From NCBI GenBank assembly GCA_033297205.1, contig MU859154.1, forward strand, positions 62,001 to 126,000: 64,000 bases of DNA, given 5' to 3'. Below are positions 36,223-47,113 of the stretch, in pieces. This DNA comes from Pseudoneurospora amorphoporcata. Its lineage: Eukaryota; Ascomycota; Sordariomycetes; Sordariales; Sordariaceae. The stretch's first letter is position 1. Each line of letters begins with the position of its first letter. The position numbers and the translations under genes were made by a program. The notes beneath the pieces are model-generated. The model saw only the letters and a list, made by a program, of their open reading frames with translations, was not told the origin of the DNA and did not search any database.

Positions 36223-38305
36223 ATGTCAACTCTTCAGCACCGACTTATTCATGATGGAGGGCTTTATTCGACCGTCATCCGAGACAACGCTTCACATGCC
36301 ACTCTTTCGCAAGCCTCCATGATGGGGCACCACCGTGGTTCATGCCCGTGAGTCTACACAGTCCTACCTGATTATGTCAACAACCAGGTGACTGACTGGG
36401 TCCTCAATTCCTCCGGCCAGACACGAAGAAAACTTGGTTACGGATGGGACTGTTGCCCGTGTCGTTCTGATGTTTCTGCGCGACTTACTGGAGCGACCAA
36501 ATCCTCACCAAGTTCATTCTGGGTATAAGTGTCCAATGGCTAGGTGTCGAAAGATCTTCCTCGGACACCTGCAACTCATTCAGCATTGGCTATCCTGTCC
36601 AGAACTCCACAATGGCGTCTTTGAATGCGATAAATGCAACATGTTGCACGAATTTCCGACCAACGAGAAGGACTGGGCGTATTGGACAGGTTGGAAGCAT
36701 CAGGAGGTCAACGTTGAGCGGAAGCGAAGTCTGGGTTCCAAGATGAGGGATACCTTCACGCTTCGTAAACGGGACACCAATCGAAAGACAAACACATTGT
36801 CGGAAATTCATACGCATCTACCTAGGTTCATGCTCCATGCGAGGACACATACGGCAGCTTCTATGGAATCGGTAGTTCAAAATCCCGCCATGATCGGATG
36901 CCCGACACCACATTCTGCGATGCCATTCACGGGTCATAATGCCACGGGCGATTTCTTTCCTCTCCACAAGCAACCAACTGCGACTGACATGATGGATGCT
37001 AGCTTGGAGCTTTTCCGACAAGGATTCAGTGCGGAGGAAATGTCGGAGTTGCAGTCTGCCGTGTCGTCAATCACGGCCTCGTCCACCATCGAAGTCGAAC
37101 CGTCGCAGAGAGCGTCCACGAACACTTTGCGGACCACCTCGTTCCCTCCGAGGTTCTCACAGTACCAGTCATCTACGCCGCCCATTCAGGGGAATAGCAA
37201 CGCGATTACCTCCCAGCCATACCTTTTTACATCACAACCTACAATACCCACCGGGACATTACAGCTCGATGATATTCCCCCGCCGACGGCCATGTCTTTG
37301 AACGACCATGTTGTCGTTGCCAGCGTTCCCGTTTCTGAAACCAGTATGCCTCATGCTATGCCGATGGATGGTCACTCATGGTGGAGTCCACGAACGACGG
37401 GTGGCATTCAGGGATTAACACCGGACTCGTCCGGAACAAGCAGCAACTTTCACATTCAAACGCCGCCGGCCATGGCAATATCAAATGCAAACAACGGAAG
37501 GGACATGGCGACTCCAGATACTCCGATCAGGAATAGAGATGCCGACGAGACACAACTTCATCAGATCTACTCTCATCAACAAGGTGGAGCCCATCACCAG
37601 GACGTGGCTCGATCGCCAAGTCTCAACTCAGTAGAGACCATGCAGCCAAACACCACACCCATGGGGATAGGAACCAGCAGCGAAATGGGACAGCAGTCAA
37701 CACCAACGAATGGGAACCCAACCCCAAGTGACGGAGTTCTATCCCCCACACATGACGGGCAGCGCTCGCACTCACACTCAGAACACCAGCACCATCAGCA
37801 CCATCAACACCACCAGCAGTCACACCAACATCCTACCTCTAGCACCGGCATCGAAATCGACCACCGTCGACCGAACAACAACACACAACAAGACCTGAAT
37901 CTGAGCCATGGTCTAGGCCATGGCAACAGCAGCAGCGAATACGACCTGATCTGCGACGAATGCCAATGGAAGCCCCGCGGCGTCCGCGAAAACCTCAAAG
38001 GCTACCTTCGCAAGCACAAAAACACGCACAAAGGGTTGCGGCTGTCGTGTGACGTTCCGAGTTGTACCAAGGCTTTCAGCCGGTTGGATAACTTGAAGAA
38101 ACATAAGAAGGATAAACATGGTATCGAAGATACCATGAGCCCCATAGCAGGAGGCGGTGGTGGGTTATTGCCGTTGAAAAGAGTAGCCTCTGCCGAGGGC
38201 ATGGCGGACGCGAATGCGAAGAGGCCGGATACGAGTGATTCCCAGCAAAGGCTGAGAGATTTGTCGGGGGATTATACCATGTTGTGGCCGGCTTTGCATT
38301 TTTGA
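36223..38305 (+). CDS. C2H2 zinc-finger protein, probable transcription factor
   Basis: Exons 36223-36347 and 36421-38305 (intron 36348-36420, GTGAGT to CAG) give 669 residues. The C-terminus has two adjacent zinc fingers: CDEC with RKHKNTH, then CDVPSC with LKKHKKDKH, a DNA-binding arrangement. Near the N-terminus a Cys/His cluster (YKCPMARC ... HWLSC ... FECDKC) may be a further zinc-binding unit. The middle is low-complexity, rich in Ser, Thr, Pro and Gln, with a His/Gln stretch (EHQHHQHHQHHQQSHQH), as in many fungal regulators. The start is uncertain: ATG 36223 is the nearest in-frame one, but an upstream exon from 35548 could add about 50 residues. No target genes can be named from the context. 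Confidence 0.8.
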
Positions 38306-39310
38306 GTTACCCCATCACACGACGTCTGTTTCTTTTGTCTATACACATTATACCACCTAACTACAGTCATGACAGGCCTGATATCGGACAAGCGATTTAC
38401 TTATTAGACACCAATTTTTGTTCTTATTTTTATTTATTTATTTATTTTGTTCCTCCGGCGAGACACACACAGGGGTTGTCATACGATAGGAACAACAACT
38501 TTGTACGATTATATACGATGTAATGTATAGATGGGAGGTGCGAAAGTGGTTTGGAAGCTGAGGGCAAGGAGATACCAACGAATGACAGAATCCGTAGGAT
38601 TGAAATTCCTATCAACTCCGATTCAGCCTCGGCCTGGGCTCCCACCAACGTCGGACAACACGAACACCAGTTTCATGAAGAGTTACTTTTCAAGGGCAGG
38701 GGCAGAAACAGGGGCAACTGAGAGAAAGCATAACAATCTTTGTGTAACGGTCGGATGAGGGCCATATTTTACTATATTGTACACTCGATAATGGCGATCC
38801 CGGCACTGTGAACCAAGCAGTGTTCCTTTTGAAGAAACATGGGCCCTTTAGCCGTTCGGACCGAGAACGTGGGATATAAAAAAAAAAGGAACGACTGATC
38901 GGGTGTTGGATGTTTAGATGAGACAAATGGGCGGCGCGTGGCAGTCTGTGGCTCTCGGCACTTGTAAGTGCCGGCCGAGGACCTGGTTGTTAGGTAGTCA
39001 GGACCTTGATCTTGATACTGGGCGTGGGTGGATCTTGGATCTGAGACAGCGCAGTTGTTTGTTGTCAGCTGGGCCAGATGGGTGGATTTTGGGGGAGAGT
39101 TTCGGGAGGGCTGTGAATGATACAGAAGAAGAAAATACGGATCACGGGACCGATACGATGGGGAGTGGTGAATTTGTCGTCGCAAGTATAACATGTCAAA
39201 CAGAGTTTTTGATTAAGAGTATTGTTGTGATAAAAAGCAGACTGCCACCCATCCACGCTCATGTGGAATGCAGGGTATCCAAATGTAAACAGAGCATGAA
39301 ACCCAAAAAC

Positions 39311-39343
<33 letters not shown>

Positions 39344-39470
39344 AAAAAAGAAGTAAATAGACAGATAGCCACACCTTGGAAGCAGAGAACCACACCGGGA
39401 AAGGATTTTACCCGAAGCCAGAAGACCCATTTCCAGAAACCCTCCTACCATTCATCCGACGTTTTGCTGA
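38306..39470. other. Convergent 3' gap with A30 tract
   Basis: About 1.2 kb between the stops of the zinc-finger gene and the unknown minus-strand gene. It holds a run of 30 A at 39312-39341. No gene was seen. Confidence 0.5.
39312..39341. repeat. A30 homopolymer
   Basis: Uninterrupted A run on the plus strand followed by a short A/G-rich stretch. It lies about 130 bp beyond the stop of the minus-strand gene at 39471, where it reads as T. Confidence 0.95.
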
Positions 39471-40310
39471 TTACTCTTCGTTCTCCTGAGTGATGCCGGT
39501 CTCAACCCCTACTGTGGCGCGCCATTGTTCGACCCTAAATTTACTGTTAGCCGTATCATCACAAAGGGCAACAGAACACTGTACTCACATATCTCCCGAT
39601 ACGCGAGGCAATCCGAGATGTTCTATATCTGCATCGTCCAGCTCGATGATGCCTTCCCCTTCCCCTACAATCCTCCCCCTCAACCGCTCAAACAAGCTCA
39701 TCTCAACACCCATAACCTCCCTAACCCTCTTACTAACCCCCACCAAATCCCCCTTCACCACCTGAAACCCATCCTTGGGATTTCCCGACACCCCCACCAG
39801 CACCGACCTAACCAGTTCAAACAGCCTATCTTTTGCTTCCTGCAACTGGCCCTTCATCGTCTGCAAGTGTCCGTAGACGTAGTTATCTGGCGTGATCTCT
39901 AGTTCTTGGGGCTCTTGGGGCGTCGTCGTTGCCGTACTGCCAAAGCTGCGGCGGTTGATGTTATCCGCGGCGCTAACCAGCATTGATGCCCCCAAGCGGG
40001 AGGCGAGATCCATGATGTGGTAGATTTGCTCGCCTACTCGTAGGGTTTGGAGGGAGTGGACGTCTTGAATGAGGAGCAGGGAGCGGATGAGGATGTCGGC
40101 GAGGAGGGAGATGGAGTCTAGTGGCTCTGTGGCGCCGCTGATGCTGTTTCGAGCTTGTTTGACGGTTTCGAGGTTGGAGATGGCTGTGGTGATTATGGTT
40201 GGGAGACCACCATTGGAGAGTGTGAGGGGAGCGGGCTATGAGGGATTGTTAGCATGTAGTTATGTGGATAATGATGTTAGGAGAGGGGGGTGGCAGAATG
40301 AACTTGCCAT
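39471..40310 (-). CDS. Unknown helical protein, 237 residues
   Basis: I do not recognise the family. Exons on the minus strand are 40310-40308 (the start codon alone), 40235-39589 and 39534-39471. The second intron (39535-39588) is GTGAGT to TTTAG. The first (40236-40307) has a GC donor, GCAAGT, and a CTAAC branch; without it the frame meets stops. An in-frame ATG also lies 18 nt upstream (40328). The protein is predicted mostly helical by eye (IITTAISNLETVKQAR, DSISLLADILIRSLLLIQ, GQLQEAKDRLFELVR), with a Thr-rich break near residue 100. It vaguely resembles helical N-terminal domains of fungal signalling proteins, but I would not assign it. There is no signal peptide or membrane segment. 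Confidence 0.75.
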
Positions 40311-41956
40311 TTTGACAGTTGGAATCATAGGTATCCAAGTATGAAGAGCATCTGAGTGCTAATGTAATCAATAATGGCTGACGTAGTTGAGAGGTATATA
40401 TGGAGCCTTGTGCGAAGGGTGATGGAACATGTTGAAAGAATTCAAGAGGATATCTGTGAATGGAAAAAAGGAAAGCAGAATAAGACTCTGCCGTGAAGGT
40501 CCGTGATTTGAAAGCTGAAGAGGTTACATGTGCTTAAGCACACACAACAGCATCGCATTTTGGCTAGTGTGGGTAGACAAGAGGCTGACTGGTTGGATCT
40601 GGGAGTTCATCGTCAACGTAATCCGAGACTGGCGAAGGAAATAGGGTGTGATGGAGAATGTTGCCATGTCTTATCGTATCACTCGCTCCATGAAGTCGAT
40701 AGACTGTTATGCTGTCGGCCTTCTCGGTTACTTGGAACTACCGAGCAGATAAGGTAGAGACGGCTCATTCCGCAGCACTTTCTGAATGACGGCGAGTGCT
40801 TGATCGCCAAGGGAAAGTAAAAGTGACCTCAATGTGTGCATGACGGATAGTTCCTGTGTTCTCTCAAGTTATCAAGACCGTCGTCTGAACTTGGCCGCCT
40901 ACCCACTTTCATACCTCCACCTATAGAGCGGCCTTGCTAGCGACGAACGTAACCGCACCATGCATGGGAATGTCTCGGTACCAGTGCATGGTAGTAAGCA
41001 TAATGATGGGACACTCGCCGTGACAACATTGATGATGAACGGAACATAATCCGTCCACCTGGTGTCTTCATTCATTGCGTACAGTGTTTACTAAGCAGCT
41101 GAGGACACAACTGCACTGCACCACACAGGGAGGGCATCGTTTAGAATAAGACGTTCACCCGCGGTTGCCGCTCGAGATATGTAGCCGAACAGGCTTAGTT
41201 CGTACCTGACAGCCGGCCGTGATTCGGTGTCTCGTATGAGTCTGGGCCCCAGAAGCAGGGCATGTCTACGAACTGCTGCATCAAACGTTCAGAAGTGCAT
41301 TCCCCGGGCCCCGAAGTCACCGCAGCTGAATACCGTGACAGCCAGCTGGGTACCTCTGCCGCGCTATCTAGCTGGATATAAACAAGGCCCGCTCTGGGGA
41401 GCTCCTATGGAGAACTTTGCTCTACTTGCAGATTCCGGTCCTATGCTGATGTTATCGTGCAGTGGCCGAGACTGAACTCGGGAGTCGGGACAGTTGAGGG
41501 GGAGCCATTCACTAACAGAGCTGGAGGGTTGAGTTGCTAGGGTAACCATCCGTTTCCGCCTAAGACTGGCTTTTGCACTAACGTAAAGATAGTGCGTGAC
41601 AATTGCCCTTCACGTGCTTTCGTGTGATTTCGCGAGCAGATGCCCCACTGTTCCTGCGTGTCCAATCTAAGATACCTAACTGACGTAAAGACCCACTTTA
41701 CTTTGTTGACATTCTAACCTCTCTAACGTCTCCCCCGTGCAGGTCGTCAGGGTCAGTACCTACTCACCTGCCATTTCTCCAAACCTGAACTCCTCACCCA
41801 TTCACCTTAAGCTCAAGGTTTCCATTCGGCTTTTTCTTGGAGGGCTGCCGACGCCTATTCTAAGCTCGACATCGATCGTCTTTGACACATCGATTTGATA
41901 TCTTTTAACTGCCACAACTTATCAACAAACATCAACCAGTAGCAGCACAAAGGAAC
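40311..41956. other. Divergent intergenic region
   Basis: About 1.6 kb between two divergent start codons (the unknown helical protein and the DUF7726 protein). No coding frame, RNA gene or repeat of note. It should contain both promoters; the right end near 41800-41950 has the look of a fungal leader with AACATC and ATCAAC stretches. Confidence 0.5.
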
Positions 41957-43191
41957 ATGTCTGATGTAAGTACACCAAACAGCCGTGCTCTCTGGTCTTC
42001 TATGTCATTAGATCAAGACTCCGATTGATGCTCGTCCTCTGCCCTAGAGTCAAATACTTTAGCCAAACGTTTCTAGCCGTCGTTGTCTAACTACCCATCC
42101 ACAGGATCGGCGAGCTATTCTTCGAGACAATCCAGGAACTGCGACAATTAATGCCTCGTCAGGCTACCTTGACAATGTCCGCAATCTTTCAGTCGCCGCG
42201 AACAAGGAGAACATTCCCACTGGCACTGGCTCCTCTCCGACCGACAAAGCTGCTTCTACTCCAGCTGCCACTCCAAGCCAACCTGCTCCCAACAACCGAA
42301 AGCGCAAGGCACCCGCGACTCCGCCGGCTCCGCAACGTCTGCCGAAAGCCGATGAACTCGAGGATATCATAATCAACCAACCTATGACTGACAACTGTGA
42401 TCAAGTACGTCGCAAAATCAACCGTGCTCTCGATGCAGGCATCATCACCAAGACGGCCTTGGCCGGAGAGATTGGCGTGAGCGTAAAGTCTCTCACCGGC
42501 TTTCTTCGCGAGCACGGTGCCTTCAAAGGCCAAGGCTACAGCTCCTACCCTGCTGCATGGGAGTACTTCAAGAAGCTCGAGGTTTTCGGTTACAAGATCC
42601 CCAACAAGACATCCGCTGCCAAGAAGCGGAAGACGGATTCCGCCGCCGGTGCCGAGGCTGGTGCTGCCAACAGCGCGGGGGTCGATATCAGTGATGTCCA
42701 CCTCGAGGGCGAGGAGACTGATGAAGTGCCTGTTTACGACACTTGTGACGAGATCCGGAGGAAGATTGATGCCTATCTTAAGCGGCCTGGCGTTACCATG
42801 GCGCAGTTCTGCCGCGACATCCACGCGCAGCATCAGAGCGCAAAGCGACCGGCCAATATTCACACCTCGCAGTTGACTCGCTTCCGCGGTATGAATGGGG
42901 CCAGAGCCGGCGCAACTTCTTCCGTATTCTACGGCGCTTATGTTTTCTTCGAGAAGTTGCGAATTAAGGAGAAGAAGCCAATGACTAAACATCGCCAGGA
43001 TATGGAGGAGGCTTGGCCTGCCGGGTTTGACCGTACCGACGACGGCCGAAAGTCGTAAGTACAAACTTTCTCGAAACGCCGTCATTCCGAGTAAACTGAG
43101 ACGACCACTAACATCTTGATCGAACAGATACATCTGCTTGGCGGGAAAGAGGCCCTATATGGATCATCTCGGACGTATTTTCGTTATGTAA
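41957..43191 (+). CDS. DUF7726 protein with two tandem domain copies
   Basis: Exons 41957-41965 (MSD only), 42105-43054 and 43128-43191 give 340 residues. Two related segments are visible: copy 1 at about 98-166 (NCDQVRRKINRAL ... FLREHGAFKGQ ... AAWEYFKKLEV) and copy 2 at about 215-291 (TCDEIRRKIDAYL ... LTRFRGMNG ... AYVFFEKLRI). Each looks like a small helix-turn-helix-type fold, so nucleic-acid binding is possible but unproven. Between them is a basic cluster KKRKTD near 175-180, a plausible nuclear localisation signal. The N-terminus is Ala/Pro/Thr-rich and disordered. Function is unknown. Assignment to DUF7726 is from memory of the family pattern. Confidence 0.8.
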
Positions 43192-43906
43192 TGTAATTTC
43201 TGTTGGGGCCAAGTCGAGCTAAGCTCTTTGGAAGTGTGAAAGGACCTTGTGTGAGAGAAATTGGTTCGGGGTGGAACGTAAGGGAGTATTTCGCGTATGT
43301 TAATATGGTGACCGGTTTGACGGACAGTGAGTGCATCGTGTTGCATGGTTAGAAGCATTAGCAAGCACCAAAAGGAATTCCAAGTAAGGGTAGGGGTAGT
43401 ATAAGGGAGAGTACCACTAGGGGTTATGTTGTTAACTTGAGAAATCTCGAGTGGTGGTCCAACGGTGTGCAGGTACGACATGAAGATGGACAGGTGGAAT
43501 ATCGAACGATTGAACGGATCGTGATGGAAGCAGAAGCATGATATGTGGCGTTTGACCTGGCATTTCAAGCTAGATTGCCCACCAATGCTGCAATTAGGGC
43601 GAGTATTATTTTGATCCCATTCAGGTGCATCTTCATCTTTCAGACTTGAGCACCGGCTGATGAGGGATCACATCGCAGACTCCAGAACCTTGGGGAAGTT
43701 ACGACCGGGCCATTCACTGGATACTCCTACCGCAAATCCTTGACCCAACTGCACTCCGGGTTTTTAAAGGAAGTGCCTATAAATACCCAGGACTCGGCCA
43801 TAGCAAACCCGCCCCTTCATTTACCTCACACTTTTGATCAAATTAGGTACCCTTCTTCCCACATACTCCCTCCACAGGCATTGCACCCCCAAAATTATCC
43901 GACCCC
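43192..43906. other. Gap upstream of RNA ligase gene
   Basis: About 715 bp containing the 3' untranslated region of the DUF7726 gene and the promoter of the RNA ligase. No gene was seen. Confidence 0.5.
43778..43785 (+). promoter_or_regulatory. TATA box of the RNA ligase gene
   Basis: TATAAATA lies about 120 bp upstream of the ligase start codon, a good core-promoter match and position. This is sequence-based only. Confidence 0.5.
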
Positions 43907-45236
43907 ATGGACAATGCTACACCAACCACGTCATCCAACGCGGTACAACCAATCCAACAGTACCAGCGCAAGCTCGTGGGCGTGCGTAAAGTGACGGCGA
44001 AGAAGAAAATTGAGGGGCATCGCACTGCTGTAACGGTGAATAATTGGACCGTGGTTGGCCAAACGAGCCAGATGAAGCGGTTCAAGGTAAGTAATGTTCG
44101 AGAGCTTATCCATACTAGGTATTAGTTAGTGATAGGCAGTTTACTAACGTGTCGACTTTTGAGTTATTCAGATCGGCGATCTGGTTGTCTTCATGGAGAT
44201 CGATTCGTTCATCCCCAAGACTGACAGGTTCTGGGAGCTCTGGCCCAGCATGACTGATCTTTTCAACGGAGAACAAGGGCTCCGTGTTAGGTCGCGCGCC
44301 GTGGCCGGCACATGGTCGCAGGGCATGATCTTTCCCCTTGAACAATTTCCCGAGATTACGACGCATTACCAGAAACGCATCGAGAAAGTTGGTAAAGATA
44401 ACGCCACGAAGGAGCTCCTGTCCTATTCCTGGGCGGACCGCCTGGGCATCAAGAAGTGGGAGTACCCGACTCACGAGCGGCCGGTCACGGGCATCATCGG
44501 CGAGCTGTCGGCGCTCATCCAGAAACCAGGCAACTGGCGGATCCAAGACGTCGGCAACGTCGTCTTCCACCCACACACGGCCAAGAACAGGATCTACCAA
44601 GTCACCGAGAAACTCGACGGCATCTCCATGCACGTCTACAAGGTCTCCAACAGCTCGACAGACTTGCTCAGTTTCTTCCCTGCCCTGCGGCCCCTGCCTT
44701 CCGCTGACAAGCCTGACGGTAGTATCCCCATCCCTCCCACCATGCAAACTGAACGCAGCCGGGTCGGTGTCTGCAACCGCTCCCACGAGTTCTTCGACGA
44801 TGGCAAGAACATCTACTGGGAGACGGCCAAAGCCAGCGGCATCCTCGATAAGATCCACGAGATTCCCTTCCGCAACATCGCCATCCAGGGCGAACTGGTT
44901 GGTTCGCACATCCAGGGAAACACGATGCAGTATCCCGAGGGCAAGCACGAGTTCGTCGTCTTTGGCATCTGGGACATTGATGCCAAAGATTACCTTGCGA
45001 CCAAGACCGTCGAGCTGCTTTGCAAGACGCTGGACATTGCGCACGTGCCGGTGCTCGGGTACGGTCCTGTTACCAAGTATGGGAAGAACGCGGAGGAGAT
45101 TTTGGCGTTTGCGGATAGGCTTGGACCCGGGAAATATGGGGGGATCAAGGAGGGATTAATCTTCAGGGCGAATGATGACTGGAAGACGGGGTTCAAGGTT
45201 ATTTCGAATCGGTGGCTGAAGATGACTGGGAAGTAG
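43907..45236 (+). CDS. Rnl5-type (DRB0094 family) RNA ligase
   Basis: ATP-dependent RNA ligase of the covalent nucleotidyltransferase superfamily, joining 3'-OH and 5'-phosphate RNA ends through a lysyl-AMP intermediate. Exons 43907-44086 and 44172-45236 (85-bp intron with CTAAC and CAG) give 414 residues. Motif I is EKLDG with nucleophile Lys207; motif III is in IQGELVG (Glu301); motif IV is EGLIFR (Glu387); motif V is FKVISNRWLK (Lys402, Lys410). The N-terminal region with GDLVVFMEIDSFIP matches the OB-type domain that precedes the catalytic domain in the Deinococcus Rnl5 group. It is unlike the fungal tRNA-splicing ligase Trl1, which has extra kinase and phosphodiesterase domains. It has no evident targeting signal. 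Its biological substrate is unknown. Confidence 0.88.
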
Positions 45237-45881
45237 TAGAGATGGTAGAGGGGAGATAGACGATAGGGAGGAGTAGATGGATCTTCTCGAGAGCAGTGGT
45301 TTGGCGAGGAACAAAACGACGGGGGTTCTCTGTCCTGGAAGCGAAAGTGTTGGTCTGTCAGAACATAAACCGTAGTTCGCAAGGGAGTTTGAGGCTTCCA
45401 GACAACCTACTCTCCAAGTCAGAACTACAACAACATCACCGAAAGACCATGTGTTTGGAAACTGCGTTTTTGCTGGAGTTGTATCAGCAACTGAGCCCGA
45501 TATTGATTGGATGGCGTGCTTGAATCATGGTTGCGACCAAGAAGAGGTGAATTTTTTCTCTTCCTGGAACTTGGTATCAACTGGTTTTCCGCTGGGACTT
45601 AGTGTGAGCTGATTTTGAGTGTGAGAGAGAGAGAGAACATCATGCATGTTGCCGTCTTGACTTTGGCGGAGGATGTATGTAATTGAATTTTCCATCACAG
45701 TTTCGAGGTACTGTTTGATTCCGCTGGGAAGCGGGGAAGTTGTAAACTTGCATTCAGACTACTTCCCGGAGATCCAATCACAGGGCTGAATGACACGTTC
45801 GAGGGCAGTGCAACGGAGCTAATGAATGGGAGTGAAGCTGAGTCGCCAGAGGCAGCCAGAGACGATGCCCAATCTCCGGTC
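45237..45881. other. Gap left of the inverted-repeat element
   Basis: About 645 bp containing the ligase 3' untranslated region. No gene or repeat of note until the element boundary at the TA at 45882. Confidence 0.5.
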
Positions 45882-45950
45882 TACTCGTCGGTTAGGTGGA
45901 TTCGCTTCGCCAGCCAACCGCCTCTCATAGTCCCTCTGAGAGTCGGGTCT

Positions 45951-45980
45951 TTTACCTGTAACGCGCAACCTCTGTAACGG
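45951..45980 (+). repeat. Inner block of left inverted repeat
   Basis: Thirty bases, beginning TTTACCTGTAACGCGC, are exactly repeated in reverse complement at 46851-46880. They form the innermost and best-conserved part of the terminal inverted repeat. Confidence 0.95.
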
Positions 45981-46417
45981 TGTTACGAACTTAAGCGAGT
46001 TCGTGGGCTAACCAGGCCTGGGAACACAAGCTGCCAAAAGGGGTTAGGCTATACGACCATAGGCCCAGGGCAGGCTCACGACAACAGAAGTGAGCCACGA
46101 CCATGGAGGTGAGCCGGGGCTCACCACATTACGAAGGAGCATCCGAAGCATGCAGTATAAAGGGACGACTGGGGAACTCAGATTGTCAGATAGTTCGCCA
46201 GTAGTCAATTGATCTTTATCACCGAGACACGTATAACGCTACCATACTTGTTGTGAACCTTTTGGCTTCACCGAACAGCACTGATAGTCTTTACCTTCAG
46301 CTATCTCACTTAGGCAGATCAGACTGCCGTTCGTCACACTAGGTAATGAGGGTGTAGATATCCCTAGCGAGCTACCTGTTTTACACCCTCATCTACCTCT
46401 AGTTAGCGCACGTAACA
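45981..46417 (+). repeat. LTR-like segment (437 bp)
   Basis: Begins TGTTACGAAC and ends CACGTAACA, so it has the TG...CA ends and 7-bp inverted tips of a long terminal repeat. It contains TATAAAG at 46156-46162, a plausible LTR promoter, and an 11-bp perfect hairpin stem, ATGAGGGTGTA at 46346-46356 against 46382-46392. No matching second copy or clear 5-bp target duplication is present, so a solo or truncated Ty3-type LTR is a hypothesis. Confidence 0.5.
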
Positions 46418-46850
46418 CAGCACTGGCTGGGCCATCGTCTGGACCATCTACCTCAACACCATGCCCTCTCAAAAAGAGGTCTAAGAAGGGGAAGGAGAAA
46501 GCTATAAATTCTAATAAGGGGGAGGCCACAGTAACTATCACGGTAGCGGGCAAGAAGCTAGAGGTGCCTACAAGCCGTATACGAGTAACCGTTACTGTAC
46601 CAGACGACGATTCTAATGATAATAACAGTAATGATAGGGAAGGGGGGGAGGAAGAGCTGGATATCGTGTTGTAAGCACAGACCACCTAGACTGCAAAATA
46701 CTAGAACACCACAACAACAACACATCACAATATTTTGAAAATAAAGTAAATATACTGCTAGATGCGCGCGATTGACAGCTTCATTTTTCATATTTCATCA
46801 TATTTACAGCTAATCTGGTGATAGAGTTATGGCTGAGTGAGTGTTTTGAA

Positions 46851-46880
46851 CCGTTACAGAGGTTGCGCGTTACAGGTAAA
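46851..46880 (-). repeat. Inner block of right inverted repeat
   Basis: Exact reverse complement of 45951-45980, the innermost part of the right arm of the element. Confidence 0.95.
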
Positions 46881-47113
46881 AAAACCCGACTCTCAGAAGG
46901 ATGAGGAGAGTCGGTTGGCTTGTTATATAAGCGAGGCCCACATCAACCTAACCGACGAGTATCGTGTGTGTGACTCCTCAATTCTCTTCCTTTTCAACAG
47001 TCTTTTCTCACTGGGCATGAAGTTTACGATTAAGAAACTCTTGTTTGCTCTCGTGTTTTCGCTGAATTTTCCTGTCCATTTTTTTACCCTCGAATTGGGT
47101 CCTTGCCTATCAT

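Larger units (their letters stand above)
45882..46961. mobile_element. Non-autonomous TIR element flanked by TA
   Basis: Two arms of about 100 bp are inverted copies of each other. The outermost part (CTCGTCGGTTAGGT), a middle block (AGCCAACCG, CTGAGAGTCGGGT) and a perfect 30-bp inner block (45951-45980 against 46851-46880) all match, with small indels between. Both ends abut TA, which fits a Tc1/mariner-like target duplication. No transposase is encoded in the 1.08 kb. Inside are an LTR-like segment and a remnant open frame without an ATG (about 46286-46675, Lys/Asp-rich). It is therefore a deleted derivative or a MITE-like element carrying foreign sequence. It ends about 150 bp upstream of a broken gene. 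Confidence 0.8.

Noticed and set aside
46389..46685. 98-codon minus-strand open frame inside the TIR element
   Set aside because: Ser/Leu-rich shadow of the Lys/Asp-rich plus-strand remnant; no transposase motif.
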